Shown: one piece after another, positions 35,359-51,780 of the stretch
Layout of the letters: every line of letters begins with the position of its first letter
Numbering within the stretch: position 1 is the first letter of the stretch
Assembly: GCA_963930775.1 (NCBI GenBank)
Contig: OZ005700.1
Location: forward strand, 7,078,609-7,142,608
DNA length: 64,000 nt
Direction of reading: 5' to 3'
From: Cliona cf. orientalis
Lineage: Eukaryota > Porifera > Demospongiae > Clionaida > Clionaidae
Position numbers and translations under genes: made by a program
Notes under the pieces: model-generated
Seen by the model: the letters and a program-made list of their open reading frames with translations, nothing else
Told to the model about the DNA's origin: nothing
Databases searched by the model: none

Positions 35359-37990
35359 TCAATGCCATTCTTTTTTAAGATTGAGTCTGCTACTATTCAA
35401 TGGTAGTTCAGTGGAGTCTGAGTTTGACACGCATGCAGCGTGAGGGATGTGGCAGTTTGCACTGAATACGCTGGGATAGTAATGACGATAGCACACGATG
35501 CCTATCAGCAATCCTGCAAAAATAAGCAATACTTCATGAATATTATTGCTCTTCCTCCCCTTCCCTCCCTCCCCCCCCCCCCCTCCTCTCTCTCTCTCAC
35601 ACACACACACACAATTAATTTTACATACACAATCTCACCTATGGAGCCTCCAACCAGCACATCTGCAAAGGCAATCAAACCAAATATAAAGCTCGTGCTG
35701 TATTATCAGGTTAAAATGCTTTACCTTCCCAGTGATGTCTGAAGTCTTGCATTCTAGTGAGGCCTACCAGAGTGGCTGCTACTAAGGGGGTGAGTACAGA
35801 GCAGAGTCGCCAAGCCTGAGCCCTCCCAGCCGGCCTGAAGCAATGCAGCTTACCGCACAGGTAGAGCGACAGAAAACCAAAGCAGGCGAACATCCCTACA
35901 TGCATGTGCGTGCATGAGCAATGAACCATGAATAAAGTGCAACATTTCAAGTGGATTGATGGACAGATAGATCAGGAAAGTATTTATAGTACCCGTGTAC
36001 ATTGATTTTTGTGGTAAAGCTTCAGAGTGCTACCTTAAAAACAGTGGAGTACTTGTACAACAGCCAGTATGGTAAAACAGGAAATTTCTTGGATCAATAC
36101 TAACTGGGTGGGATGGATAGATAAAATATCATTGCTTACATCCAGTGTGTCCACTTGGGAAGCTCTTCCTTCCCTCCTCAACGACAGCTGGGTCTCCATA
36201 GCACTGACGATTAGCAGGCATGTGACCATTTGGGAAGCAACGGTGGAAGAAATCTGGTCTGGGTCTACACGTAAGAAGAAAAACATACAAAATCAGTAAT
36301 ACATTCCTTGTCTCCTATACACATGTATCATATATACATGTAGGCCCCATTTGCACTGTCTTACAAATAATTTAGCATGATATGGGACTGTCTCATGCCC
36401 ATAGAGGTAGCATAATAATCTTATCAGTAAGGCCTACTTTTACTAATGGGACTGGCCCCACTAAATAATAATTATACTCTCCTAATCTTGGTTATAATAG
36501 TATTTGACTAGCTTCATTCCCGGGCCATTTCCAAGCTCTTCAATCCTACCCACTTGAAAGGCTGGGAGGATAATGCACTACTTGGCACCATCATCATCCA
36601 CTGACAAACAATAAAATCTGATGATCTCACCTGCCAACTGATATCTTTATCACATTTAAAATAGTTGCAGTGAGGAGTGCTGAAAGTGATAAGCCTGTAC
36701 AGTATTATTATACAATGATATACCGTATAGCCGGAAATATTGGCGGGAATTAAATTTGGCGGTTGAGCCCAAAATCGCTATTGCAAGAATATTGGCAGAT
36801 TTTAAATTTGGCGGTTCGGTACGGGATCACCATATGTACATATGTGAGTAGGAAATTTTGGCGGATTTTAATTTGGCGGTTGTAATATAGACCGCCAAAC
36901 CGCCAAATTTTCCGGCCATACGGTACTAATAAACATTACTATATTCCTATACATGCGTGAGTCGCATCATGATGTACAGTTAAACCAGATAATTTGGCCA
37001 TGTCCAAGGACCTCCCAGCTTGTATCAATGTTACCCATGTAGCTAAATGTATATATCCTGGAGGGCCTGGGGACAAGGCCAGTGTAGTGAAGGGTTTGGG
37101 AGTCAATGGTGACAAGGCAAGATCTGCATTAGTTTACCAAATAATCCTTGCTCAAGGTCAGTTCTGTCACGAGTTACAATGAAGTGAGCTATGATGAAAG
37201 CAGCAGGAACACCAGCTGCCATACTCTGGATAAAAAATGAAAGAATCATTGTGCATAATGATTGCATGAGATATACTGTACTCTTGAGAAGATATAGACC
37301 TGTTGCAATTACATCATAAAACAGGAAATTCGGATATCTCCGTACACGGACACACTCCCGCCGCCATCTTGGTGTACCACCTCCGTACTCGTTTATGGCC
37401 GTTTGCACTAGCAGCTGTTGGAGAGCACTTTTTTCTGTCTCTGTCTTTTAGCGACTCGAAGACAAAATAAGCAGTATCCCAGGATAATATTCACCTGGAA
37501 CTATTCAACATGCTGTAATTTCACTGGTTGCAGGTTAATGATCCTCTCAGAAAGAGCAGCTGAAAGTCGATCTAATACATTTTCTCATAGACATGCCCCC
37601 ACGTGGTACACCAAGATGGCAGCAGTCACATGACCTGTGACGCTTTACTACGTCAGCTGCAATGGGTCTATAGGGGTTCCATGGGTTCACTACTTACAAA
37701 TAAGATTGACGTTGGTACGGTGTCATGTTCCATGTGGGGATGCTTGTAGAGCCAGAGCTCTTCATGCTGAATGATTCTCTCAAATGGATGAGCATATTCC
37801 AGAGCACTATTATGTGGAATCATAGATGGTGGAATATTCATGATTAATGCAAGTATATTAAACTTAATGTGACTGCATGTATTTTCAGTACAAAGAAAGA
37901 ATGAAGCAGTATCAAAGCTACTTATACTCACCAAAATACAAACAATAAGATGGCTCTAACTATGAGCTCTTGAAAGAAATTGTTGAACAT
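35359..37990 (-). CDS. PLPP5: Phospholipid phosphatase, PLPP4/PLPP5 type (PAP2 family)
   Basis: Eight minus-strand exons (37990-37932, 37806-37698, 37225-37138, 36694-36631, 36264-36140, 35895-35725, 35662-35639, 35513-35359) give 264 aa, the length of human PLPP5. The PAP2 signature motifs are present: [15 protein letters not shown] (C1), SFPSGHTG (C2) and [15 protein letters not shown] (C3), with both catalytic histidines. GKLHCF and VCYRHYYP match the PLPP4/5 subfamily. The enzyme is an integral membrane phosphatase acting on phosphatidate, diacylglycerol pyrophosphate and related lipids. One exon is only 24 nt long. PLPP4 is an equally possible name, as the gene may predate that duplication. 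Confidence 0.9.
36721..36925. mobile_element. MITE family 1, copy 1 (TACCGTATAGCCGG ends)
   Basis: The element starts TACCGTATAGCCGGAAA and ends TTTTCCGGCCATACGGTA. The interior is built from repeated TTTGGCGG / ATTGGCGG words with their complement near the right end. It lies in an intron of the PLPP gene. If the outer TA is a duplicated target site, the ends fit a Tc1/mariner-type non-autonomous element. Related copies are at 48577-48763, 49030-49217 and about 49215-49415. Confidence 0.88.
37295..37669. repeat. Long inverted-repeat element in a PLPP intron
   Basis: The left part holds AGACCTGTTGCAATTAC and further in GCCGCCATCTTGGTGTACC; the right part holds the complements GGTACACCAAGATGGC and GCAATGGGTCTA. 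About 375 bp. Both arms carry a sequence matching the YY1 consensus (GCCATCTTGG). Confidence 0.65.
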
Positions 37991-38254
37991 CAACCTCCAA
38001 TAGAATTTCATGGTGTGGGAAATCATCACTCAATTCCAAATGAAGCCCACCACGAATGTGCATCAATCTCGTTCCCACGGCCGGGCCCAGATCTTGGAAT
38101 GAAATCTGGGAATATGCCAAGGAATAAAATTAGCGAAATTTGTGCACGTGCGTTCACCATGAAAGAAAAATTGGAGCCCTGGATGTGATATCGAGAGCTA
38201 GAGCTAGAGGCTCCCATTGTAAGGAAGTGCAAGGCTCGTCTTAGCTGCCAGACA
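37991..38254. promoter_or_regulatory. Putative bidirectional promoter PLPP / ACTR1
   Basis: The divergent start codons are 264 bp apart. No other gene fits in the gap. No TATA box is obvious. Confidence 0.55.
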
Positions 38255-41143
<2,889 letters not shown>

Positions 41144-41355
41144 TGGCCATCTTATCTTTTTCTTAAAATTTAATAATTAATACATCCACCAGTGCAAGAG
41201 AACAGGATATATATTGTGTACATATATTATTATGGTTTGAATTATTCATTTAGTATGGAATTTTTGTATGTCACTCAACATGCTGTGGATAGATTTTTAA
41301 TTTAACTCCATAAAAGCCACATTATTGAGCAAGTTGCTGACTCAGCACAACAGAG

Positions 41356-43597
<2,242 letters not shown>

Positions 43598-43978
43598 CTG
43601 CTGCCTATTGTTGTTTAATATCTGTTTATTCAAGCCTTGCGTTACTCAAGTGATTTGTTTTTGTGTCACTGCATCATCGATTATTAGTGCACTCAAGTTC
43701 AGTATAGGGTCATTTTGGGGTCACAGTTGTTGCGTAAAGGTCATCACAGCTCAAGTTTCTGTAGAACCTCTGGGGTGCATGTAGGGAGCACAAATATTCA
43801 TTGGAGGGTAAAGATAATCATGCAAATGCACCACTGCATAAGAGTACTATCAAGGTATCATATTATAATAACACTACAGACAATGTTGATTATACATTTT
43901 AAATATTATATATAGCTAGCATACCATGACATGCATGATGTACAGGTTAGGTGTTGGGGGAGGGTTCGAGGGTAAAGT
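43598..43978. other. Convergent intergenic region TTC1 / PMM
   Basis: Tail-to-tail gap of 381 bp that should hold both 3' UTRs. No gene or repeat is recognised. Confidence 0.5.
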
Positions 43979-44725
43979 CTATTTGTAGAACAAGTCCTTG
44001 AGTTGCTGCATGGTGTCCTCTGGTGACGTGACACGGTGGCCTTTGGTACGAGCATCTTCATAGATCTCGTAGTCGTTACCCCCGGGGAGTGTCTTGTCGC
44101 CAAAGAAGTGCACCTCTTTGAATTGTGTGAGATCGATGAGGCCCAGGCAGAACGTCTTGTCCCATCCGATGGGGAAAACATCAAAACTAATCTGCCCACC
44201 AATGGAAAATTTGAGGCCCAAATCGGGAAATTCTTTCTCACAGGCCTCAACGAATTTCTCTCGGATTTTGTGCTCTTTATCAAATGCAAAGAATTCCATA
44301 CGCTCCTCCTGTGTGCAGTTGCGTCCAATAGGGCAGACGTTGATTAGTCCGTTACGAAACTCAACAAAGGTGCCCCTCTTCTTGGGAATGTCCAGATCGG
44401 CCGTGTAGCGCAGGCAAAAGTTGACGAATCTCTTAACCTTCTCCTCACCGAGGTGGTCCTTGATGCTCATACGGTTGAGCAGCTTGCCGTCCTTGTACGC
44501 CATTAGACCGTTTTCAGAGAATACGTAGTCGTACATTTGCGTCACGTCATCGCCTCCCATCTGTTCCTGCATCTTGGGCAGGTCGGAACCCCCCACTATC
44601 CCGATGACGGCTTTCTCCTTGAATTTGAGCAGGAATTCTTTCATGTCTGGCTTGATGACGAGCCTAGACGGCGTGAGCGTACCGTCCACATCGAAAAGAA
44701 CCAGGATGTCTCTCTTTGCGCTCAT
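43979..44725 (-). CDS. PMM2: Phosphomannomutase
   Basis: A single uninterrupted 248-aa frame, against 246 aa for human PMM2. It shows the HAD-type motif [10 protein letters not shown] with both catalytic aspartates, [11 protein letters not shown], the substrate-binding block [28 protein letters not shown] and the Mg-binding [15 protein letters not shown]. The enzyme converts mannose-6-phosphate to mannose-1-phosphate in the cytosol, feeding GDP-mannose synthesis for N-glycosylation and GPI anchors. Absence of introns is notable because nearly all neighbours have many. PMM1 and PMM2 split within vertebrates, so the symbol is approximate. Confidence 0.96.
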   Translation of the reverse strand: MSAKRDILVLFDVDGTLTPSRLVIKPDMKEFLLKFKEKAVIGIVGGSDLPKMQEQMGGDDVTQMYDYVFSENGLMAYKDGKLLNRMSIKDHLGEEKVKRFVNFCLRYTADLDIPKKRGTFVEFRNGLINVCPIGRNCTQEERMEFFAFDKEHKIREKFVEACEKEFPDLGLKFSIGGQISFDVFPIGWDKTFCLGLIDLTQFKEVHFFGDKTLPGGNDYEIYEDARTKGHRVTSPEDTMQQLKDLFYK

Positions 44726-45184
44726 GATTCGCCAAGGTGATCAATCAGGGAGAAAGAAAGCAACGGGCAGGCAGAGAAAATCGATGGACAATACAATACA
44801 GCTGCACACTAATTACGCTGCAAGGGCCCTCCTTTTTATTTCCCACGCGGAACCGGAAGCAAACTGTGTTGCGCTGCATGCGCCATACATGCATGATCGA
44901 TAGGCACCTTCAGGTACTAGGTATAGGTTGGCCCTAAGCATGCACCATGACATAATTTGTACTGAACATAAGAAGCAGGGATGACTGATAATTTATGAGT
45001 GTACAATTATTGAAGCTTACTGCAATCACATAATTGAATTTGTGCAGAGCTATAAATAAAGTGACCAGCATTGAATAACAACAAATACAAAGAGAGGGCA
45101 CAACATAAATCTGTATACCGGTAACAATGATCATCGATATCACAATGTAATATAGCAGTATATCGGTGCTTATGTACATATAGC
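44726..45184. other. Intergenic region upstream of PMM
   Basis: 459 bp between the PMM start and the stop of the next minus-strand gene. It holds the PMM promoter and the neighbour's 3' UTR. No other feature seen. Confidence 0.45.
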
Positions 45185-46766
45185 CTAGCCCAAAATATCG
45201 ACATAAGCCAAACTATTACTCAAAGGTGAGGATGATAACCTAGAGCTCTGCTCAGTGGAGCACCTGCTACTAGCAGCGCTGCGATCACACTGCCCCACTG
45301 TCCTCTTTCTCACATGGACAGGAATCTTCATCAAGGGAATGGACAGTTCCTTCAGGGCCACCTTGCAACGAGGGGATAACGAGCGGGTCTTCCTCCCTCC
45401 TCTATCGTGATTGATACTCTCAAACCACTGCAAATCGATGTCATCCTTCATGCGTGATCGTTTTTTCCGTCCAGACATTGGTGAATTTGCTCGGGATTGA
45501 GTCCTGCTTCTCTTGTTACGGGCTTTACCGACTTCTTTCCCCCTCTTGGGGCCATTGACGTGATCCAAGTCTTGCGATTCTTGCAGTCTCATTCGTGCCA
45601 CACACTTGGCTGTCCGCTGTTCTGAGTTTTTGAGAATATACGGCCAAGTGTAGCCACCTGGTGGACTACTTACGCAAGCAACAACAGTGGCTGGTGAGCT
45701 GTGTTCAACTTTGCCGTTGAGTGTCCTGCTATGTAACTTGTGGGGGGAGGAGGGAGAGGATATGGTGTCCAGTTCAGGTATGTTATTCCACTGGAGAAAT
45801 AATCTGGAGGGCATCTTAGCAGAAATATCCCGAGCTGTGGAAAAAAGATTAAGCGTTAGTTATTATCATAAGACCACACAAAGAGAGTTAGTAGTTCCTC
45901 ATCCATCCCTATCTCTAGATTTTCCTGCCGTGTCAAATTGTATTGGTAAAGGTCGTCAAATTTACAGGCATTCTTAATTCTTTGGCCTATAATGTAACTG
46001 TAATGATTATATGTCCTCACCGTATTGCTGTAGGTCAGAGTAGGGATGGTCATGAAGGTAGGTCATTGGATTGGCCAGTGAAGAAACTGAGTTAGTGAGA
46101 ATAGGCTGATGCTGGCTGCAAAATACAAAATTAATTATATGATTGTATATTATGTAAAAGGTGTAAAAAAGATTCTGAGTTATATTCTACCTATTTCATA
46201 GTCGGCGTGAGCATGTGAAAAAAATTGATTATGTGGCGAAAATGGGATAAAAATGTTCTCATTAACTCTTGATCCTATTATGATGCCACTTGAAAATTAA
46301 GGCATCATTCTTCAACTATTATTACCGTATAGCGGTAAACTTTCGAGGTAGAAAACTTTCACGAATTTCGCGATTTTTCAGCCATCCACGAAAGTTTTCT
46401 CCACGAAATTCTAGGCATGCCACACCCATTATGCGACCAGTTTTAACATTCCGCGAAAATTTTCTCCACGAAATGCTTCTTTCCTACTGATCCGTGAAAG
46501 TTTTCTCCCTTGAAAATTTCCCGCTATACGGTATGCTACTCATACTAACACTCCAATGTTGAAGCTTCACTGGTATGTAGTGGTACACACATACACACAC
46601 ACAAAACATACCCACAAGTGCTACACGAGGATGTCTGAAGGAGGGCTCCCCTGAATTCAGATCCCTCCGAAGTGTTGAGGGCAACGACCATACCTCCATT
46701 AAAAACTCCCTCCACATTCACCAACACACGCTTCCCAGCTTGAAGGTCAATAGGCACCGACTCCAT
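45185..46766 (-). CDS. Uncharacterised protein with PWWP2-like N-terminus
   Basis: Three minus-strand exons (46766-46612, 46115-46021, 45834-45185) splice in frame to 299 aa. The first exon encodes VNVEGVFNGGMVVALNTSEG followed by EFRGALL, which resembles the N-terminus of vertebrate PWWP2A/B (VRVEQVVNGALVVTVSCGER...FAGILL). The rest is basic, with nuclear-localisation-like clusters (GKARNKRSR, GRKKRSR) and low complexity. No PWWP domain is seen in these exons. This suggests a nuclear chromatin-associated protein, but the homology call is made from memory and is weak. The gene is divergent with SEPSECS. Confidence 0.5.
46323..46533. mobile_element. MITE family 2 (TACCGTATAGCGG ends, CGAAA-rich interior)
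   Basis: Starts TACCGTATAGCGGTAAACTT and ends TTTCCCGCTATACGGTA. The interior repeats words such as CGAAAGTTTTCTCCACGAAA in tandem and inverted form. The terminal 11 bp equal those of family 1, but the interior is unrelated. It lies in intron 1 of the PWWP2-like gene. Confidence 0.85.
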
Positions 46767-47126
46767 GTTTACCTTACTCTAATTAGCGGTTAGTGATTGA
46801 TTTATTGTCTCGTGAAGACAGACTCGTTCACAGCTCAGTGAAGTGAGTGGATTTGCGTGTTCGTCAGCAGCAGTGCGTTCATAATTTCACTCTCTCTCTT
46901 CTTCTGGAGTCACGGTACGGCTGAAGTACGTTTACTACTGAAACGGGAGTAGAGTGTAGCTCCTCTTTGCGCCAGATAAACTTGAAGTTGGCATGCTTTC
47001 CTTGAAAATGAGCGGGTTTTGTCACATGCAGGTGCTTAGCGAAAGTATGCGGAGGATCTCAGGGTCAAAGGTCATAAGAACTGGGAACGCGGAATGGAAT
47101 TCGAAATTCTTGGAGTACGGGGCAAA
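46767..47126. promoter_or_regulatory. Putative bidirectional promoter PWWP2-like / SEPSECS
   Basis: 360 bp between divergent start codons. It contains a short CT tract and no recognised gene. Confidence 0.45.
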
Positions 47127-50100
47127 ATGAACGAGGCCTCCTACGATGCAGCCACTGCTCTGGTGCCTAAAACCTATGTATCTCAAGGTAGAGATGCCAG
47201 GAGAACTCACGAGAAGCACATACAGATGCTCATACAACAAGTACAGTATAATAATTTTGTGGGGACCCATCATCATGGCTATGGGATGCCTATGATCTAG
47301 CCTCGTTCCCAGGCCCTTCAAGAGGAGGAGAAAGGGCCTGGTACACACTGCACGCGCATGCGCCGGGGTCTCCATAGCGACCGGTCGCGTTACCATAGTG
47401 ATCGCTCGCGGGTTCTGCATGACGTACAGTTCTACGGGTGATAAACGGAGAGTATACGATAGTATCCGATTACCCCACATTTTTCTGGGGTCCCCCGGCG
47501 CATGCGCGTGCAATGTGTACCAGGCCCTTTCTCCTCCTCCTCTTGAAGGGCCTGGGAACGAGGCTACCTATGATCATGAGTGACATTATTAGTTGTGACT
47601 TATTGTAATTTTGTCACTTGCAGCGAAAATTGCCTGATGAAGGATGGAGTGATGTGAGAATACAACTCCTTCTCGGAGAGCTGGCTCTGATGGACAGCAA
47701 CAACTTCCCAGGTAGACTATTAGAGCATGCATCCTGCCGTAATTTGTGTAAATTTGTGCTGCATGAGTGTGATCGTGACAAATTATATTTGATCTCGTGT
47801 CTTGGTCTTACAGAAAATGTTGGTGTGGGGGAGAGAGAGGCTAGAATTGCATCAGACCTCGTGGCTCAGAGGCATTATCGGTGAACTATACAGTACCATA
47901 TTTTCTTCAAAAATTTGGCACAAAATAGTTATGCTTGAACGTTTTGAGGGTTTGAACTGTGTGTATGTGTATTCCCTTTTATAATAGTGTGCATGAGACA
48001 ATCCGTGGCGAAAATTAGGGAATATTTTTCCAAAGTTAGGTAAAGGATACGAAAAAGCAGTGCTGAATTTTTAGAAGAAATATTACCATAACAATAATAT
48101 TACGTGTATTTTCATTATTATTTCATGGTGATCAGGTTTGGGCATGGGATTGGTCGTTCTGGTGACATCGCTGCAGTTCAGCCCAAGGCAGCAGGCTCCT
48201 CAATCATGGCACAGATAACCAACAGCATGCTGGTGGACGTCATCAGACTTGCAGGTTAACAAAGAATTAATTATTAATCCACAATACCACAGTACATTGT
48301 GATTATTTCCTTATATATATTGTTGCATATACATGTATAGGTGTGCATTCTGTAGAAAAGTGTGTACTAATCCCCGTGGCAACCGGAATGGCGATGACCC
48401 TGGTGCTGCTGACCATCAGGCAGATGAGACCAACAGCCAAGTACGTGATCTGGCCACGCATCGACCAGAAGAGCTGCTTCAAATCAATCATTACTGCCGG
48501 TAAAATTTCATGTGTTCTAGCTCAATTTGGTGAACACATAGTATCACAAAATGTATGATGTTCTCCTGTCTGTGTATACCGTATAGCCGGAAAATTTGGT
48601 GGTTTGGCGGTCTATATTACAATCGCCAAATTAAAATCTGCTACTTGCATATATACGTATGGCGATCCCGTACCGAACCGCTAAATCCGCCAACATTCTT
48701 GCAATAGCGATTTTGGGCTTAACCGCAAATTTAATTTCCACCAATATTTCTGGCTATATGGTATATTGGATTTCACTTTCAATTTATGCCACCTAATATT
48801 CACTTACTTGTAAATTTGTTTTATGATAATTACCCAGGCTATGAAGCTATTGTGATTGAGAATGTCCTGGAGGGAGATATGCTGAGGACTAACCTGGATG
48901 CCATCGAGGGGAAGATCACTGAGCTTGGTGTCGACAAGGTGGCGTGTGTCCTCACCACCACTAGCTGCTTTGCCCCTCGAGCTATTGACAAGTGAGATCA
49001 TAGCTATCGATGTGTGAGAAAGCTAGACATACTGTATAGCCGGAAAATTTGGCGGGGAATTAAATTTGGCAGTTTGGTGGCCTATGTCACAACCGCCAAA
49101 TTAAAATTCGCCAAAATTTCCTACTTACATAATTATATATTATGTATGGCTAATATTCTTGTAATAGCGATTTAACTATCAAATTTAATTCCCGCTAATA
49201 TTTCCGGCTATACGGTATTATGCCAGGAATATTGGCGGAATTTAGTTTGGTAGCTGAATTTCAAATCCCCTTTGGTAAAACGTATTGTTTGGCAATTTGG
49301 TACAGGATCGCCATATTATGGATAAGAAATATTGGCAGGTTTCAACCTGGCAGTCATAATGTGGCAGACTGCCAAACTGCCAAAAATCCCACAAAAATAT
49401 TTCAGCTATATATCAAAATTTAATGGTACATGTATGCTGACTCTTGTATTGTGCCATAGGGTTGTTGAAATTGGACAGATCTGTAAAAGACACAACATTC
49501 CACACATCATCAACAATGCATATGGAGTGCAGTCCACCAAGTGTATGCACTTCATTGAAGAGGTACGTGTAATGTATGCTGCATTGTGGAGTTTTGAGAT
49601 TTTGTTGAATGTTCCGCGTCAGTGTTAATTAAAATTGTCGGGAAAAACCCTTTTAAGTGTACAGTATAATCCTGCTTGTCATTTGCAGGCTCACAGACGA
49701 GGCCAGGTGGATGCCTTTGTCCAGAGTACCGACAAAAACTTCATGGTGCCAGTGGGAGGGTCTATAGTGGCGAGCTCAAGTCCTGAATTCATAAAGCAAG
49801 TCTCCCAGATTTATCCAGGTATGCCCCATACCTAGCCTCGTCCCACATTTTCAATATTTACCCCGCGCGCATGCGCAAGGGGTAAAGTAATCGGTTGTGT
49901 CGTCGTTGTTGTTGTCGTTGTCGTTAGCACAAAAATCGCCATATCTCGAGATATAGGCATCTAAGCGACTCATAAGCACAACGAATCAATCGAATTCGGC
50001 GAAAAACTGGCTTCAGTGTGCGTCAAATCGAGGGATACGGTCCACGAGCGTCACAAATAGTGCCTTTTTGTTGGCCACCGTAGCCACGCCTATCGACAGT

Positions 50101-51457
50101 GCCTACTCAATGCATATGCATACCAATATTGTGCTTTCTGCTCATGCGCACAACTAAGTGGCCAAGCGTGTGAGTGATAAAGATCGTCAATGTAAGCCTA
50201 AAATTTAATAATGCTCGTGATATCTATAGTGACTGCCCTATGGAACCAATCATAATGTAAGATAGCTATACTAGCTACTATTGTTACAAAATTTAATATA
50301 GAATCTGATAGAAATTCATATCTTCCTAGTCTGGGCTAGGTCTGGGTGTCGAGAGTGCTTTTTCAAGTGTCACCGGAACCCCCAGTACAATCATCTATTA
50401 TCTATGGCAGCATTTCCATTATTTCTCCGAAGTTTACGAACTTACAGCCATGTACCGAAAGTAAATCTATAGATTGCGCAATGTGCGCGCGGGGTATGTG
50501 CTCTACAGAGCTCTAGTTTCTGCATGTAACAATGAAAGCATGGAAGGGGCCTGGGGACAAAGCTACCCTGTACCCAATTTGCAACCTGGTACCATAAACT
50601 TATATACCAGGACCGGCAATTTACTATTAATTTTTCTTCCGTGTGTCGCATACATTTTAGGACGTGCCTCAGCCACCCCTACGATAGATGTGTTCATTAC
50701 TCTATTATCTCTCGGCAGCTCTGGCTACAAGAGGCTTTGTGCTGAGAGGAAGGTATATAGCCAAGAAATTGCAAGATAGGGTGGATTCATGTATGTTTTC
50801 TTATAGGAAAATTTTAAGTATTTGAGGGAAAAGTTGGAGGAGTTTGGAAAGAAGCATGAAGAGAGAGTGCTCTCAACTCCACAAAACCCCATCTCAATAG
50901 GTTAGCAGGTCTGCTGGTGTATTTTACACTTCTTACTAATCTGTTTTTGCTGAACATCTCCTCCAGCTGTTAGTCTATCAAGCTTACCCCAAGATGAGGC
51001 TGATTGGACAGAGTTTGGCTCCATGCTCTTTACCAAGTGTGTATCTGGCACAAGGTTAGAGAATTCTTATTTTACTGTCTCATGGGGGGGGGGGGGGGGG
51101 GGGGGGGGAGGGGGTGCTGGTGGCGAAAGTGTACCAACATTGAAAAGGTCAAGGAATACCGATAGGCATCAGTTTTAATTACTGGTACATGGGTTATATA
51201 ATAGGATAATTTTCTATTATCTGATGTCCTTGTACAGAGTGGTTGCACCTGGTGCTGAGAAGGCCATTGGAGCACACACCTTCATTAACTGGGGTGCCCA
51301 TCACAACAGCTACCCCTGTGCCTACTTCACTGCTGCTGCAGCCATTGGCATGAAGAGAGAAGAGGTGGATGTTTTCATAAAGAGACTGGATAAAACATTC
51401 ACTAAATTTAAGCGGAGAAGAGTGCACACGCAGGAGGTGAATGGCGAGGAGCCATAA
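47127..51457 (+). CDS. SEPSECS: O-phosphoseryl-tRNA(Sec) selenium transferase
   Basis: Twelve exons (47127-47240, 47624-47711, 47814-47880, 48136-48254, 48341-48499, 48838-48991, 49460-49562, 49689-49818, 50661-50752, 50807-50900, 50967-51054, 51238-51457) give 475 aa; human has 501. The start [20 protein letters not shown] aligns with the human start, so it is preferred over an upstream ATG at 47094. Conserved blocks include [49 protein letters not shown] and [15 protein letters not shown], whose lysine binds PLP. The enzyme makes selenocysteinyl-tRNA from phosphoseryl-tRNA and selenophosphate, so this organism is expected to make selenoproteins. Its introns carry at least four small mobile elements. 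Confidence 0.96.
47298..47566. mobile_element. MITE with ~73-bp inverted repeats and 9-bp target duplication
   Basis: The ends begin TAGCCTCGTTCCCAGGCCCT on both strands. The arms match over about 73 bp with one 3-bp indel and one or two mismatches. The 9-mer CCTATGATC sits immediately outside both ends (47289-47297 and 47567-47575), a perfect target-site duplication. Long inverted repeats with a 9-bp duplication suggest a Mutator-like origin. It lies in SEPSECS intron 1. Confidence 0.9.
48577..48763. mobile_element. MITE family 1, copy 2
   Basis: Starts TACCGTATAGCCGGAAAATT and ends CTGGCTATATGGTA. It is in opposite orientation to copy 1; their reverse complements share GCCCAAAATCGCTATTGCAA. 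It lies in SEPSECS intron 5. Confidence 0.88.
49030..49217. mobile_element. MITE family 1, copy 3
   Basis: Starts TACTGTATAGCCGGAAAATT and ends TTCCGGCTATACGGTA; shares the GCCAAATTAAAATTCGCCAA interior. It lies in SEPSECS intron 6. Confidence 0.85.
49215..49415. mobile_element. MITE family 1, degenerate copy 4
   Basis: Abuts copy 3. It retains AATATTGGCGGAATTTAG, GGTACAGGATCGCCATATTA and GACTGCCAAACTGCCAAAA, but both termini are eroded. Tandem insertion of related elements is suggested. Confidence 0.65.
49819..50660. other. SEPSECS intron 8 with dispersed repeat copy B
   Basis: The intron holds TAGCCTCGTCCCACATTTTC at 49833 and the dispersed repeat at about 49855-50015 that also occurs at 7090-7265. 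No exon is recognised. Confidence 0.55.
51084..51114 (+). repeat. Poly-G run of 25, potential G-quadruplex
   Basis: Twenty-five consecutive G (51084-51108), then A and five more G, in SEPSECS intron 11. Confidence 0.92.
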
Positions 51458-51780
51458 TTTTACCGAATGTGTGTGTACTACCAAGATCAAGAGTACATTA
51501 ATTTATATCCACAACATCGTTAAAATTTTAATTTTATTTTTGTGGACTCGCTATCTCATTGATGCGGTTGTGTGGCTTCGGGCCTGCCTGTGCGCGTTTT
51601 GTTTGAATATACACAGTACAAGCCACTAATGAACCGAGCCCGTTAGTGCGTGCCTGAACGCGACATAAAAGTAGTGGCACCTGCACTTTTAAGCGCACAA
51701 ACACGTCTCCTTGAATCGCCATCATCTTATCTGCACGCTCAACATTTATTGAGTAACAAGCTATATTATCACGATCTACC
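51458..51780. other. Intergenic region SEPSECS - triple VOC gene
   Basis: 323 bp holding the SEPSECS 3' end and the promoter/5' UTR of the VOC gene. No repeat recognised. Confidence 0.45.

Noticed and set aside
47094-47126. Upstream ATG for SEPSECS
   Set aside because: The internal ATG at 47127 aligns with the human N-terminus, and the extra 11 residues have no counterpart.
46100-49420. CRISPR-like regular repeats suggested by recurring GGCGG words
   Set aside because: The words sit inside MITEs with inverted ends; there is no regular spacer structure and the genome is animal.
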